Shown here one piece after another: positions 27,501 through 38,276 of a DNA stretch of 63,272 nt (position 1 is its first letter; each line of letters starts with the position of its first letter). The translations under genes were made by a program, and so were the position numbers. Where the stretch lies: IMG/VR virus record IMGVR_UViG_3300042870_001093, positions 1 through 63,272 of that record; one strand, written 5' to 3'. Below the pieces are notes generated by a model. That model had not been told where the DNA came from. It made no database searches and worked only from the letters and a program-made list of their open reading frames with translations. Source of the DNA: a virus.

Positions 27501-30500
27501 AAAGATCTTACCTTGCTGTTACCCAGCACTGCTGCTGCTTTTGCAATGTTGACTGATGCTCCATTACCGCCAACAAGACTAACTACAGGAATATCTGTGT
27601 ACCCAGATCCTTGAGTGATGACCTGTATGCCTGATACTTTGCCGCTGGAAACGTATGCCTGTGCTGTGGCTCCTGATCCGTTGCCTTGAATTAATACCGT
27701 AGGAGGGGATGTGTAGTCACCACCACCATAGGACACAGAGATAGCAGTGATAGAATATCCGTTGTTTTCTTGCCAAGACTTCCAAGGATATTCATCAAAT
27801 CTATTGTAGTATTGATTTACGGGCAGTATCTTTCCATCTCTAACCGAATATGCTGGTGGCAGATCAAAGTCAGAAGTTGCAGCTCCGTTAACATCAAGAT
27901 TAGTGTATCTGCTAGTATATTCTCTAATGCTAGTTCTATACGGTTTTACTTCTTCTATGTATTGTTGAAAACTTTGTAGATTATCATTTTTATAATTTTT
28001 AGGTTGCTCTAATGCGCCAACGTTATGTATAGCATTTAAGAAGCTGGTCTTGAATGCCCAATCAATGTAGGTCTGTTCTGAGAAAGCATACTTGATGGAT
28101 GAGAAAAACAATTTGTTCCATTCCACCGTGAGATCATCAACAAAAATATTTTCTTTGGCGGCCTTGAGAATAAATCTTAGTTCTTTGGTTGGTTGAAGAT
28201 CGTACAGAGCAGCGTCATAGGATCCCACATTGTCGTAACCCAAGCTATTGACCATTCTATTGTACAATATATCTTTGATTTTTATTGTGCCACGCTGTTT
28301 ACCCACAAGATTGTAGTTGTCCAACAGGGTTCCTTGACCCTCTTCTGTTTTCGCCAATACGGCCCACCCGCCGTTAGAATATTCTTTTATTCTAATTAGA
28401 TCTCCCACTTGGGTTTCTATAGAAGGTTCTTGATAGATATTGCCAATTTCTTTGATTATTCGTGAGCTTGGAGAATATCCTTGATCCCACCAATCTATAA
28501 ATTCCCAATAGACCGTGGTATCGTAACCCTGAGATTTGCTACGGTAAAAAATTCTGCGTTGTTGGTCCCAACCATAAATGCTCCAAAATCCATTGGCTGT
28601 GCTGTCACTGACCAGCAGCACTGAAAATGGTCTAATTTTCACTATGGCTGTGGAGTATTTTCTTCCTTTTGATGTTACTGTTATAGAGTTAACCTTGCCC
28701 TGAGTGTTAAGTGTTATCACTGCTGTGGCGCCAAATCCATCTCCTTGGATTTCTACATATGGCACAGTTCTATATCCAAATCCTGGATCTACAATATCAA
28801 TGGTATCAATTTCGCCGTTGATGATATTTGCAGAAAACTCTGCTTGGCGCACTTTTACAGTGCCCACTTGTTCGAGATCAATATTAGAATCAACAATAAC
28901 ATCGTACTGATTTAATAACTCTCCAGGAATAGGATCTAATTTATTAAGATTTTCAAAGTTGATAGTATCTGCAAACGGTCTAGTCAATAAAATATCATTG
29001 ATATTGTCTATGGCAATTTTCAATGCTTTGTCTCTGTTCACAAACATGCTTTGACGGGGTCTTACGCTAAGTCCATATTTTTTCTTTGCAGGAAGTTTTG
29101 GATCTGGGACTGTATTGCCGGCGCGATCCTCACCCACAAGACTATCTAACCATTTTTCTTCAAGCGTAGCCGTAGGCAGGCTGTCAGCAACACCGTTGGT
29201 CAACAATTGGTATTCTCTGTGAACTGCATTCAATTGCTTACGATTTTTAATGTATTCAAAATTAATTAAAGCGGTATCAGTGCTTATCACCGTAGGCAAA
29301 TTATAGGCCAGGAATTTGTCCTCACCAATCACTGCCATAAATGCAGCACCCGAACCTATGGGATTTTCAATGGCCAACTGTATATCTCTGGCGGAAATTT
29401 TTCGCTGAGCTAATGACGGCACGATAGTTTTAGATTTTACCCAATAATAGTGTAGTGTGCCTGTAGCAAGACCAGTATTGGGGTTGAAAAATACTTTAGT
29501 GTTGTACACCGTATCATCTATGAATTTTGGCTGACCAGATATACCCTCTGCAAGACCTTCTACGGTATCTGCTAAGATGCTCCATTCTGATGGCAGTAAC
29601 GGACTTGCCACCCATTCATAGATATCTATAGAAGACCCCACTACCTGTGAATTCCAATTGCCAATTCTGTAGGCAAAATCATCTTGTTCATAATTCAAAT
29701 ATTTTACCGTGCTAAGGTCCCACCATATCTGTCCCACAGGTTTTTCAAACCATGCCTGAGTTTCATCTATAACTTGTTCTTCTGTGGCAGTGATATAGAT
29801 CGCAGGATCATACACAGTTTTAAAGCTGATTTCCTGTTCGGCCTGACCCAATATTTTTAGTTTATATCCATCTACAATGTCCAGATCGGTGATTTTTATG
29901 TTGTTAACATTGTCAAATAATTCAATGTTTTGCAGTAGATCAATATCTGTAAGTTTGCTTTGTTGACCAATAGTTTTGAAACTATCTGTATCGGCGGATG
30001 TTTTAAACAGTCTTACTCGTCCCGCTGGAGCACCGTCAACTTGATAAGTGGGTGATCCCACCACAATGATTGAGCTGGTAGTGTCGATAGAGTACCCAAA
30101 CGATTCTCCTGACTGAAACTCTGCTTCTAGTTTTTCTACCAAGAAATAACCTGTGTCTTTTCTTTGGTAGACATAGACCTGTCCAGGAAAACCTCTTGGA
30201 TCGGAAAATGTAGTTCTACGTTTGTCAAAGGTTGTAAAATTAAATTGCGTGGTAATGGAGTATCCTGCATTCTTGGCAGCCACTACAATTTTTTCTGTGG
30301 ATGGACTTATAGATATGCTAGAACCAAAATATTCATTGGTAAAATATTCAAAACTTTGTAATTTTTGTTTCAATCTAAATTGACGCACAGAAGAATCGCT
30401 GTCAAATTTAAACACATAGGCAGCGCCTTGATTCTGCTTGGTAATATCTGCCAACGGGCTGCTGGCCACAATGGTAGTAGCAGCAGCGTCTATGTCTATG

Positions 30501-33500
30501 GCAAATCCAAATTGATCTCCAGATGCTATGATTCCACCATTGCTAGTGTCGTTGATATCTGACAGTGAATCTGCAGTTATGGTCTGTAACAGGGAATATC
30601 GGTTACCGGCATCTCTTTCATATATAAAAATCTTGCCGGTGGAGGGTGACGCACTATCTCCTACATTTGACCAAGGCAATCCCGCATCTGGATACTGTGC
30701 TAGACTAGTTATAGATGATGTAGTTGCGTCTATCAACCTGTGATATCCGCCCTGCCATTTGACTACATCGCCTTCTGTGTATTCCTGGTACAGATTCCAA
30801 TTACCCTTGTAATTAGAAAAATACTGTCCGTCTGAATTAGGTGCTCCTACAACTAGAACCGCACCATCTCGACTCATGGTCAAACTTATACCAAATTGAT
30901 CTCCGTCCTTGACTAGTTCTGCCAACTGACTTGAACTCAACAGGCCTTCTGCAAGTGTTGATCCGTCATCATCCATAGCCACATTTGTTGGCAATGAACA
31001 TTGTGTGGACACAGGATCTAATTTTCTCCAATTAGTTGGCACGGTAGGCAATATTATGCCGCCTTGATTGTCAACTACAGATTCATACAAATCTCCCTGA
31101 TACCATACTATCGATTCAGCTGGATAAAATACTAGAGACGATGATTGATATAATCCTAGATACTTGGTATTTTCTAAATGCTGCCATTCTGTACCGTTGT
31201 AGAAATATAGATATACTCGACCTCGACCTGTATTAGCGCCTAGTGCTGGATCGCACAACGACCCCACTGCTGACACTGCCATATAATAGGTATTGCCGGA
31301 CACACCAATTGAAATAGCACTACCAAATTGTTCAAACGCTGCTTGGCGGGGACTTACAAAACTATGAGCAATTTCCCACTGTCCTTGAGAATATCTATAC
31401 AAAGAGATCATGCCCTGATCTGTAAAGCCATTTCCTCTGGCTGCTGGATTGGCATTCACTATAGTAGCTGGTTTCCAATCTTCACTGTTGAAATTTATAG
31501 AACTGCCATCTCCTGCACTGATATTATTCACGGCTTCCCAAAGTTTGCCCTGATACAATACAGTTTCGCCTACAAGATAACTGACAAACTGATTTAACTC
31601 TCCTAGATAGCCACTTTTTACACCGCTGGCATTTGGTGAGCCAACTGCTAACCATCTATGATCAGGACTTACTGCCAATACCTTACCAAATGATCCTAGT
31701 ACTGCTGTATCAAAACCGTCAGGTGGGGGTACTATCTGTTTCAATATCAATTGTGATCCAGCAGTCTGTGCTGTATAAATCATCACGTATCCAGAGTCCG
31801 GTATGCTGGTGGCAATTTGTTTGAGGCTGTCTAGATACAACACCGCGGTACCTGTGCCGAGAGGGGCGGTAATTCCGTATTCAGCAAATTCAAAAGTTGA
31901 ATATTGTTTGGTTTTTTCTATGACTTCCCACTTGTTGTCGCCATTGTTGTCCACCCATAGTTTTGATCCAAGACCAAGCAGTGCAGTTTTTTGGTCATCT
32001 AATTGTGCGTATGTTGCGAATCTCACTGTGGTGAAAATTCCTACCACTGCCGAGGTGCTGTCTTCTATTTCTGGATCATCTGTAGACGACGGTGCTATAA
32101 TAATGGTGTTGCGTGTTACCGCAGTAATCTTAAAGAATCCATTGAGATTTAGCACATAGGTGATGCCTACAATATCGTTAACTGAAAAATTATGCAGTCT
32201 TTCAAAAGTTAGTTCTATTTCAGTTTCGGATAATTTTTCAACTCTGCTGATTCTCAACGCTAATTCTTCATTGTAACGTAGCACAGTCCATGACGATTTA
32301 TCAAACGTGATCCAAAAATGAGTGTTGTTGAACACTGTTCTAATATCTAAATCAAGAATGTCATCCTTGTTTTTAAGAATAAAATCCACATGTTTTTTGT
32401 TAACATACCCTGCAGACCTAGAGACCCCATCATAGTCAATTAACGGGTTAAGATTGGTAGTAAAGGGAGTGTCAGCTATAGAAAAATTAGATGATTTTAT
32501 TCTTAGATATTGATCTAAAACAACACCCGCATCTTCACTATAGGTTATTAATATAGGTTGTGGATTAATAGCAAAGGCATCTTTTTTGATTTCAAATTCG
32601 AATTCTTTGGTTTGATCTGTGCCGCCATATTGGGCTATTTTAAATGCCCACTCTTCTTTCAATACCACACTGTCATCATCTGTTCGACTGATTTTATCAA
32701 ACACTTTGACAATAGCGTTGGCTGTGCCTTTTTCTCTAATGAATCCTTGATAAATTCTAAACTGTGTAATTTCGTCTTCGGCTAAATTTTCAAGATATTC
32801 TCTAGGTTGATATCCCACGGCATGTCTTGCAAGGTTTCGCTGGCTAGACCCAACACCGTCAGTGTTTACTTCATAATAGTCTTCAAATTGATTTATTCTA
32901 TAATCAAAATTTGGAACCAATGATTTAGTTGGGGTAGAGTCAAGTTTAGTCCACCCGGCATCTTGAAATTCTGCTGTGCCTAGTTGACTATACTTGCTAG
33001 TCCAATTGTACGATTTGTAAGCGACAATATCACCTAATTTGTAGTCTACAAAAGGTTGCCAGGCCTGTATGTTAACATTGTCAAACAAAAATCCAGGGCT
33101 GGTATAATCGCCATCCCAATCAACTGTACGGAATCCTCGACTCTTAATACGTTCTTGACGATAGCCTGTTGGCTTATCATAGATAACATCATTGAAAACT
33201 GTACGATCATCAAACACAACTACGTGTTCTTTGAGCACAAAATGCAATTTTAAAAAATATACGCCTTCATTGGTATCTGTGGTTGATATAGTAATAGTTT
33301 GAAAATCTCTATTGACATTGATATTTCGTGGTGACAACGTGGCTCCGTCATTCTTTAAAACCTGATAATCATAAAAACCATCTAGTATATTGTCTGCTAC
33401 TCCCACGGCGAAATTAATTTTCAACAATGATGCTGCCGGACTTAGTGTCAGCAAAGATCCTTCGGCCCAATTATGCTGACTCCAAAACATGAATTCTTTA

Positions 33501-36500
33501 GCAGATGTAAACCAATCTCTGGCTGCTTGATACTGCGGATCATAAAAATCAAAAACAAACCCCACGCTTTTGAGATATTCTTGATAGCCTAGAAGAAAAT
33601 CTATCACCTGTTGAATATCAGTCACCACTGCGCCGTAGAATAATTTTCTTATTTTTAGTTTGTTGAAATTTCTTCTTCTAAAAGCAGTAATTCCGCCAGT
33701 GATCGGAGCTCCTGCTAATTTTCGCCATGTTGCGGTGCCGTTGGGAGTTTCTTCAAACTCAATACCGCTAGTATGGCTGCGTATGCTGCGATAAAATTGA
33801 TTTTGATATCGTATGACTATTCCATTGCCATAGAATTTTTCACTTTCCCAATCAAAGAAATTCTCACTGACTCCACCTACTTGGATAACAGGATCGCGCT
33901 GAGATTGCACGGCGGCATAATAATTAAAAAAAGCATTGGAATTATCATAACCGCTGATTTTGTATCCTTGGTTCGTTTTTTCTATAATTACTCCGCTATA
34001 CACAAGGTTTGTGATCGGTGCGCTAACATTAAAAATTATGTCATAATTCTCTGGCGGGATAAAAATACTGCTAGAAGTTGATTTTGGATTCTTACTGTCT
34101 AGTACATATTTTTGTTGTGCCTGGTCGACAAAACCTGCCAATCGATTAGATAATTTAACATTAATATTTGACAATTTGTCTTCTAGATTGGCAGAGTCGG
34201 TAGCTGTGCTTTTTAAATAATTTACAATATAAATTACCAATCCTGACACCGGCTGATCTACAGTAGATTCATAAATTAAATCATCTATAGTCAAAAACAT
34301 CTGCGTATTTGTATTAACTGTTTGTCCAAGAATATTTGTGGTTACTGCGCTTCGGTTAAAACCGTCTGCAATAAATTCCATGGGTTTTAACAATGATAAT
34401 ACTGACATGATAGCAAATGGCCATTCACTGCTGGATCTCCATGCAAATTCTACAGGGGCTAGATCTCCAAGTTGAAAAGCTCCTTGATTATTCACCAATG
34501 AAAAATTTCCAGCAAGCCCAGAATCTAAAGGACTCAACAATTGACCATCTCCGTCTACAGGAATGTGCTGCATGATTGAAGGGCGCTTGTACCTGTCTCG
34601 TATACCAGCACGATCACCTTGACGAATTATGCCATCTCTTAGATCTTCCCACAGAATTAAATTATTTGAAGTATAAGGTGCTGGACCGTATTCACTTTCC
34701 CACCATGTGGGTTTTTCTGAAAATCCCAGCATTTCCCACGGGCATTGGTGTGGCCTTGTTGTGTCATAGAACCATTGATAGACTCCTCTCCAATAGCCTG
34801 GTAGATTCACTGCGCCCGTAGGGTCAGTCATGTTGCTGTAGGTATAAGTGAAAGAATTTTGAGAATCATAATAACTGTTTTTTACGTAGTCAATGCTGGT
34901 GCCTTGAATCCATTTTAAAAATTCAGCATTTACAATATTGTCAACTTGAAGTTTGTTATACTGTGAGTTTCCGTAATACCCGCCAAGTATAAGATCAATG
35001 TCAAATACATTTTCTTTATATTCTTGTTTGATATTGTTGTAGATTCTGTATTCAAGTTCAAGTAGAACATCATCTCTAAAATCACCATAGGCCACAGTGA
35101 TGCTACCGTCGTGTCCTTGTATGACTTCTTGTGGCTCAGCATAGGTATCGTCTAAGAATCTTCTAGGTAGATATTTTTTATATAATCCCATCTTGGTAGG
35201 AGTTGGTGGAATAAAATTCACAGCCGTAGACACATACTCTCTAATTTGAATTTTATCGTTTTCAGAAAGCTGTATTTTTAAATTTACAAAACCAAAAGTT
35301 GAATTAAACTCATAGTCTTTGTTATGTAAAAGTTGTTGATTGTTGTAATACACGTAGACTGCTCGAGAACTAAGTGTAGCAAGATCAAATTTTTCAGACA
35401 GTGCGAATGTTTTAATCCCCGTGTCTTCTACTGTGTAATCTATTGTAGAATATGCTCCACTACCAATCATGTCTGATCCAGCAAAGGGTCTGGTTGAATT
35501 TTGTGATCTACTGATTTCTTCTAGTATAGAATCCACAAAATCTTTTGGGGTTTGATCATAGTACAGTTCATTAGCTAGCGTGATGAAACTGTTTTTAAAA
35601 TCTGTATAGGTTTTCTTGGCATACTGTATAGACTTGATGATATTGATTTCTTTATCGCATAACAATGCTATCGACAGCGGGGCAGGGCTAGAATGTTTTA
35701 GAAATCGTCTAGTGAGATTTTGAAATCCACTGATATCACGTAGATTATTACTGCCAGGATATCGTCCAACAAAATTATCTAGCATTTCTAATCCGCTAGA
35801 AATATGATCAGATGCTTGTCCCAGTGTGAATGTTTTTATTCTTTCATTTAGGGGATTTTTTTCCAGACCCATTGGTATTTCATAATATCCTAGATCAGGC
35901 ACAGTATCTGCAAATATTTTAATTGTGATAACATCACCAACAGCAAAATTATTTGTGAAAGTAAATGTGTCGATGTTTCTTGTATAGGTGTCACGTAGTT
36001 GTACACCGTTGAGATAAAATAAAATCTTTGCTATTTTGTCATCTGTAAGTGTGGTCCAATCGACCACTGCCGTGACAATTTCATTGGTAATAGAATTTAC
36101 AGTAATTGTGTCTATTATAGGTTGTACAACATTAGGATCTAATTTTAACCAACCATTGTCATACTGTTCATCTATATTAAATTTGTAAAATCCTGTGGCT
36201 AGATTTTGATAATAAAGTTTTTTATCAAGTGTGTAGTTAAAAACATCACTGTCTAGATTCCAGGTAAACTGTATATCTCCAACATTATCTATATTAAGAT
36301 AACTGATAGCAAAGCCTAGCTCTTTGTCAAGACCGCCTATGCCTTGTTTGTAGCTGATAATCGGACTGCCAACAAACGAGCTCACTGGGTAAGAGTCAGC
36401 ATCACTAAAACTTACAGCATTAGCATCGAACATGTCAAATAATGGGGTTTGATTGACCCCTGTTTTTGACTGACTCTTGATCCAGCCAACGCCGTTGAAG

Positions 36501-38248
36501 TGATACATGAATCCACGATTTACAAGTCCCCGTCTGATTAACACACATTCTCCCACTGCGGGATCTAGTTCTGAACTTCTTATTAAACTGATTTGTCTTG
36601 AATTGACATGTCTAATAAATTTCACTGTGTATATTTGATTATTTGCCAACTTGTCAGTGTCGTTGGTTATCAAAATTCTGGCACCATCAAAAAGACTTTC
36701 GCCATCGATAATATATCCGCTACTGCCTTCTATAACTGAAAACACATCTGTGGTGAAATCGTCTATGTAATCTACTGCGGGCATTGCCAGTGATCCGTGA
36801 TTGTACAATTTTAAATTTGATTTAAATTCTATTATAGGACGTTTTGCTCTAGTAGTTTCATCTGCTTCAAAGCTGGATTGATTTAAGTTGTGAGCATAAT
36901 CCAACACTGCTCTATGATACCATCTATTGTATCTTGACCATGGATTGGAATCTACACTGGCTCTGTTAATTGTAATGTAATCTTTGTCGCCTGGGAATGC
37001 CGCAGCGTCGTCAAAAGGTTGGGTATCAAATCCACCATTATCGAATAAAATTTCAGGCGAAGAATTTGCAAATGTAGCAGATACTACAAGATCAGCAACA
37101 TTGATTAAGGAAATCTTTTCTCCTACCCCTTCTACTATCCATTTGTTGTTCATGGATTGATTACCGTATTTCGCCGGAGATACTGTGCCAGTGAAATAAA
37201 TTATCATACCATTGCTGAAAGTTATACCATTGCTGCTTGTGTATGTGGTCTTGCCGAGAATCTCTTTTTCAATGTCAATTTTAGTGTTGCTTTCAATATT
37301 GGCAATGATAAATCGACCAAATCTATTTGGGTCAGTGAAACTTTGATAGAACAAAACGTCAGGAGCATCTAGAGGCACGGTGAAAGTTATTGTGCCATTT
37401 TCAGTTCCGTTATTGGTCAGTCCTTTATTATAGTCAAACGAGGTAGTCTCGTTGGCTACATCGACAAACTCCCAATCGTCGCTGTTTTCATCTATGGTAC
37501 TGCCGTCTACAGGATTGATATTTTTTTTGGCCTTCCATATTTTACCGTCAAACACCGTGAGCTGCCCTTGAACATAGGGAAACACAGGATTGTACTGCAA
37601 CGTACCTGTGTCAACGTTGGTTCTAATGATAAATGGATTACCTGGGGTTGCAACTTGGAATTTATAGGTCTGTCCTCGGTACAATGTGATTGCAGGATTA
37701 TTGGTCAATCCATCTGGGGTGAATATAAAAACACTGCCCACCCCAGGTCTCACGCGATAGGTGCTGGTAATATTCTGTGCTTGGCCGAGAATTTTAATTG
37801 GAGGCGGTCCTGCAGGCACCCAATAGTATTCACGATAATTGACCAACTTGTCCCATTCTATAGGGGGATTCCAAGTATAGTGATCCTGTGATACTATTAG
37901 ATCATCTCGTTCTTCGTTGTTGTTGAAAAATTTTATTTGATTTTTGAAATCTAAATAGTCCCAAAAGGCAGTGGCTTTTTGATCTTTTTCAACCACAACT
38001 GCTGGTTCCAACTGGTATCTGCTTCTTAGTGTTTCGTCACTGTCGAGATATACGTCCTTGGTGTTGAATGTTTTGCCGTATCTTCTGCCTATATATCCAA
38101 CTTTCTTTTCAAGCACACCGGGCTGAGTCAGAGGATCCAGAGTTGCTGCTAGAAATTTTTGATTAGCTTCAGTTTGAAAAATCTGTGGGAGCAGTTCAGA
38201 AGTTTTTCTAATAGGTAGACCACTTTCGGGAAATATTTTATCTGCCAT
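24518..38248 (-). CDS. Giant virion structural protein with propeller-like and carbohydrate-binding-like repeats, 4576 aa
   Basis: A single uninterrupted 13.7-kb frame directly after gp6. The N-terminus (VGYIGRRYGKTFNTKDVYL, TWNPPIEWDKLVNYREYYW) is of the type found at the start of very large structural proteins of marine T4-like phages. Residues ~2180-2740 contain FG-GAP-like repeats (FGKVLAVSPD, FGISLTMSRDG, FGFAIDIDA, FGSSISISP, FGYSID), suggesting a beta-propeller. Several GDxV-x-Y/W-x-G-x-x-Y/W motifs (for example YTEGDVVKWQGGYHRL, YKLGDIVAYKSYNW) resemble CBM5/12-type carbohydrate-binding modules. The C-terminal third repeats a GDGST- or ADGTT-containing strand unit. Probably a peripheral baseplate or fibre component contacting the cell surface. 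Confidence 0.85.
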   Translation of the reverse strand: MADKIFPESGLPIRKTSELLPQIFQTEANQKFLAATLDPLTQPGVLEKKVGYIGRRYGKTFNTKDVYLDSDETLRSRYQLEPAVVVEKDQKATAFWDYLDFKNQIKFFNNNEERDDLIVSQDHYTWNPPIEWDKLVNYREYYWVPAGPPPIKILGQAQNITSTYRVRPGVGSVFIFTPDGLTNNPAITLYRGQTYKFQVATPGNPFIIRTNVDTGTLQYNPVFPYVQGQLTVFDGKIWKAKKNINPVDGSTIDENSDDWEFVDVANETTSFDYNKGLTNNGTENGTITFTVPLDAPDVLFYQSFTDPNRFGRFIIANIESNTKIDIEKEILGKTTYTSSNGITFSNGMIIYFTGTVSPAKYGNQSMNNKWIVEGVGEKISLINVADLVVSATFANSSPEILFDNGGFDTQPFDDAAAFPGDKDYITINRASVDSNPWSRYNRWYHRAVLDYAHNLNQSSFEADETTRAKRPIIEFKSNLKLYNHGSLAMPAVDYIDDFTTDVFSVIEGSSGYIIDGESLFDGARILITNDTDKLANNQIYTVKFIRHVNSRQISLIRSSELDPAVGECVLIRRGLVNRGFMYHFNGVGWIKSQSKTGVNQTPLFDMFDANAVSFSDADSYPVSSFVGSPIISYKQGIGGLDKELGFAISYLNIDNVGDIQFTWNLDSDVFNYTLDKKLYYQNLATGFYKFNIDEQYDNGWLKLDPNVVQPIIDTITVNSITNEIVTAVVDWTTLTDDKIAKILFYLNGVQLRDTYTRNIDTFTFTNNFAVGDVITIKIFADTVPDLGYYEIPMGLEKNPLNERIKTFTLGQASDHISSGLEMLDNFVGRYPGSNNLRDISGFQNLTRRFLKHSSPAPLSIALLCDKEINIIKSIQYAKKTYTDFKNSFITLANELYYDQTPKDFVDSILEEISRSQNSTRPFAGSDMIGSGAYSTIDYTVEDTGIKTFALSEKFDLATLSSRAVYVYYNNQQLLHNKDYEFNSTFGFVNLKIQLSENDKIQIREYVSTAVNFIPPTPTKMGLYKKYLPRRFLDDTYAEPQEVIQGHDGSITVAYGDFRDDVLLELEYRIYNNIKQEYKENVFDIDLILGGYYGNSQYNKLQVDNIVNAEFLKWIQGTSIDYVKNSYYDSQNSFTYTYSNMTDPTGAVNLPGYWRGVYQWFYDTTRPHQCPWEMLGFSEKPTWWESEYGPAPYTSNNLILWEDLRDGIIRQGDRAGIRDRYKRPSIMQHIPVDGDGQLLSPLDSGLAGNFSLVNNQGAFQLGDLAPVEFAWRSSSEWPFAIMSVLSLLKPMEFIADGFNRSAVTTNILGQTVNTNTQMFLTIDDLIYESTVDQPVSGLVIYIVNYLKSTATDSANLEDKLSNINVKLSNRLAGFVDQAQQKYVLDSKNPKSTSSSIFIPPENYDIIFNVSAPITNLVYSGVIIEKTNQGYKISGYDNSNAFFNYYAAVQSQRDPVIQVGGVSENFFDWESEKFYGNGIVIRYQNQFYRSIRSHTSGIEFEETPNGTATWRKLAGAPITGGITAFRRRNFNKLKIRKLFYGAVVTDIQQVIDFLLGYQEYLKSVGFVFDFYDPQYQAARDWFTSAKEFMFWSQHNWAEGSLLTLSPAASLLKINFAVGVADNILDGFYDYQVLKNDGATLSPRNINVNRDFQTITISTTDTNEGVYFLKLHFVLKEHVVVFDDRTVFNDVIYDKPTGYRQERIKSRGFRTVDWDGDYTSPGFLFDNVNIQAWQPFVDYKLGDIVAYKSYNWTSKYSQLGTAEFQDAGWTKLDSTPTKSLVPNFDYRINQFEDYYEVNTDGVGSSQRNLARHAVGYQPREYLENLAEDEITQFRIYQGFIREKGTANAIVKVFDKISRTDDDSVVLKEEWAFKIAQYGGTDQTKEFEFEIKKDAFAINPQPILITYSEDAGVVLDQYLRIKSSNFSIADTPFTTNLNPLIDYDGVSRSAGYVNKKHVDFILKNKDDILDLDIRTVFNNTHFWITFDKSSWTVLRYNEELALRISRVEKLSETEIELTFERLHNFSVNDIVGITYVLNLNGFFKITAVTRNTIIIAPSSTDDPEIEDSTSAVVGIFTTVRFATYAQLDDQKTALLGLGSKLWVDNNGDNKWEVIEKTKQYSTFEFAEYGITAPLGTGTAVLYLDSLKQIATSIPDSGYVMIYTAQTAGSQLILKQIVPPPDGFDTAVLGSFGKVLAVSPDHRWLAVGSPNASGVKSGYLGELNQFVSYLVGETVLYQGKLWEAVNNISAGDGSSINFNSEDWKPATIVNANPAARGNGFTDQGMISLYRYSQGQWEIAHSFVSPRQAAFEQFGSAISIGVSGNTYYMAVSAVGSLCDPALGANTGRGRVYLYFYNGTEWQHLENTKYLGLYQSSSLVFYPAESIVWYQGDLYESVVDNQGGIILPTVPTNWRKLDPVSTQCSLPTNVAMDDDGSTLAEGLLSSSQLAELVKDGDQFGISLTMSRDGAVLVVGAPNSDGQYFSNYKGNWNLYQEYTEGDVVKWQGGYHRLIDATTSSITSLAQYPDAGLPWSNVGDSASPSTGKIFIYERDAGNRYSLLQTITADSLSDINDTSNGGIIASGDQFGFAIDIDAAATTIVASSPLADITKQNQGAAYVFKFDSDSSVRQFRLKQKLQSFEYFTNEYFGSSISISPSTEKIVVAAKNAGYSITTQFNFTTFDKRRTTFSDPRGFPGQVYVYQRKDTGYFLVEKLEAEFQSGESFGYSIDTTSSIIVVGSPTYQVDGAPAGRVRLFKTSADTDSFKTIGQQSKLTDIDLLQNIELFDNVNNIKITDLDIVDGYKLKILGQAEQEISFKTVYDPAIYITATEEQVIDETQAWFEKPVGQIWWDLSTVKYLNYEQDDFAYRIGNWNSQVVGSSIDIYEWVASPLLPSEWSILADTVEGLAEGISGQPKFIDDTVYNTKVFFNPNTGLATGTLHYYWVKSKTIVPSLAQRKISARDIQLAIENPIGSGAAFMAVIGEDKFLAYNLPTVISTDTALINFEYIKNRKQLNAVHREYQLLTNGVADSLPTATLEEKWLDSLVGEDRAGNTVPDPKLPAKKKYGLSVRPRQSMFVNRDKALKIAIDNINDILLTRPFADTINFENLNKLDPIPGELLNQYDVIVDSNIDLEQVGTVKVRQAEFSANIINGEIDTIDIVDPGFGYRTVPYVEIQGDGFGATAVITLNTQGKVNSITVTSKGRKYSTAIVKIRPFSVLLVSDSTANGFWSIYGWDQQRRIFYRSKSQGYDTTVYWEFIDWWDQGYSPSSRIIKEIGNIYQEPSIETQVGDLIRIKEYSNGGWAVLAKTEEGQGTLLDNYNLVGKQRGTIKIKDILYNRMVNSLGYDNVGSYDAALYDLQPTKELRFILKAAKENIFVDDLTVEWNKLFFSSIKYAFSEQTYIDWAFKTSFLNAIHNVGALEQPKNYKNDNLQSFQQYIEEVKPYRTSIREYTSRYTNLDVNGAATSDFDLPPAYSVRDGKILPVNQYYNRFDEYPWKSWQENNGYSITAISVSYGGGDYTSPPTVLIQGNGSGATAQAYVSSGKVSGIQVITQGSGYTDIPVVSLVGGNGASVNIAKAAAVLGNSKVRSFDITMRFDRTNKTGTYSQLSNTQSFTATGSSAIFDLIYAPTRDKTKISVTKNNQTVLNTDYEINLYTSSTDTYGLLKGKIKFYIPPLAGDIIVITYEKNDLLLDSIDRINKYYAPTSGMKGQELVQLMTGIDFGGVQVQGTTFEVTGGWDALPWFTDSWDSVESSNDFYYVADGSTTFVSLPYTPENNQLISIYIQRLGTSRPIRIDDPLYDPSLDSSVRTNANAEMPTFIGDGSTKIIEIHRYLSTQPGDTLIFRKLDSDGSVTISDVNLLDTRISGGTLSNIGGAYVSASGMTPEEIVIDGEKFVSPDQVPAPEENVPGQILDSVSIKVFNKTDPGAAPLQHRGYIGDGSTRRFKIGLTIVESKAVTVYVNKIKQEYIGDSTINFSIDFVANEIEFNLAPAISDIIEIVSIGIGGIGIIDYQEFVADGTTNLFLTNAQYAQTSAVLVTLDGEEIDTGFVNSSDFISVENKTMVQFGIAPGFRQVIKIICFESSEYANSNNLSFVRINQQTVPFDGSTRSIPVDQFVNLQRSSEISSVLVNVNGTFLQGIDTTYLVYDGTNNNITLGVDPAESIGTITSGGIKVYINEVLQQFVIDFTYNGNANLINIPTENLTLGDIIRIETNVRAEYSIVGNNLVIPATVNLSLNDDIQIICFSEYPTLNMITDEYTGGRVQFQLPRQPIDENFVWVYKNGQRLTKDADYRLDAPRSVIYLTEDSTVDDLIKIVQFGNIIYKPNRAFEIFKDMLNNYHYKRHSISNSISLAKALTYYDTEIEVTDSSELSDPIPSRRIPGVVIINNERIDYFEKNGNILSQIRRGCFGTGIAEIHAAGSYVINAGADDTLPYTENQEKSNFISDGSTLLIGPLDFTPTQAVRTSWYRHSIPSSYGACDQVEVFVSGRRLRKNPLDIYMESNGASSPSADEIVEAEFSVNGTTPYIRLTEPVAVGAKITIIRKLGRIWYERSEFSASKGVTLLSNRTPIAEFIAAKTSELPE

Positions 38249-38276
38249 TTTTTATGCTCTTGTTTTAATAACTATA

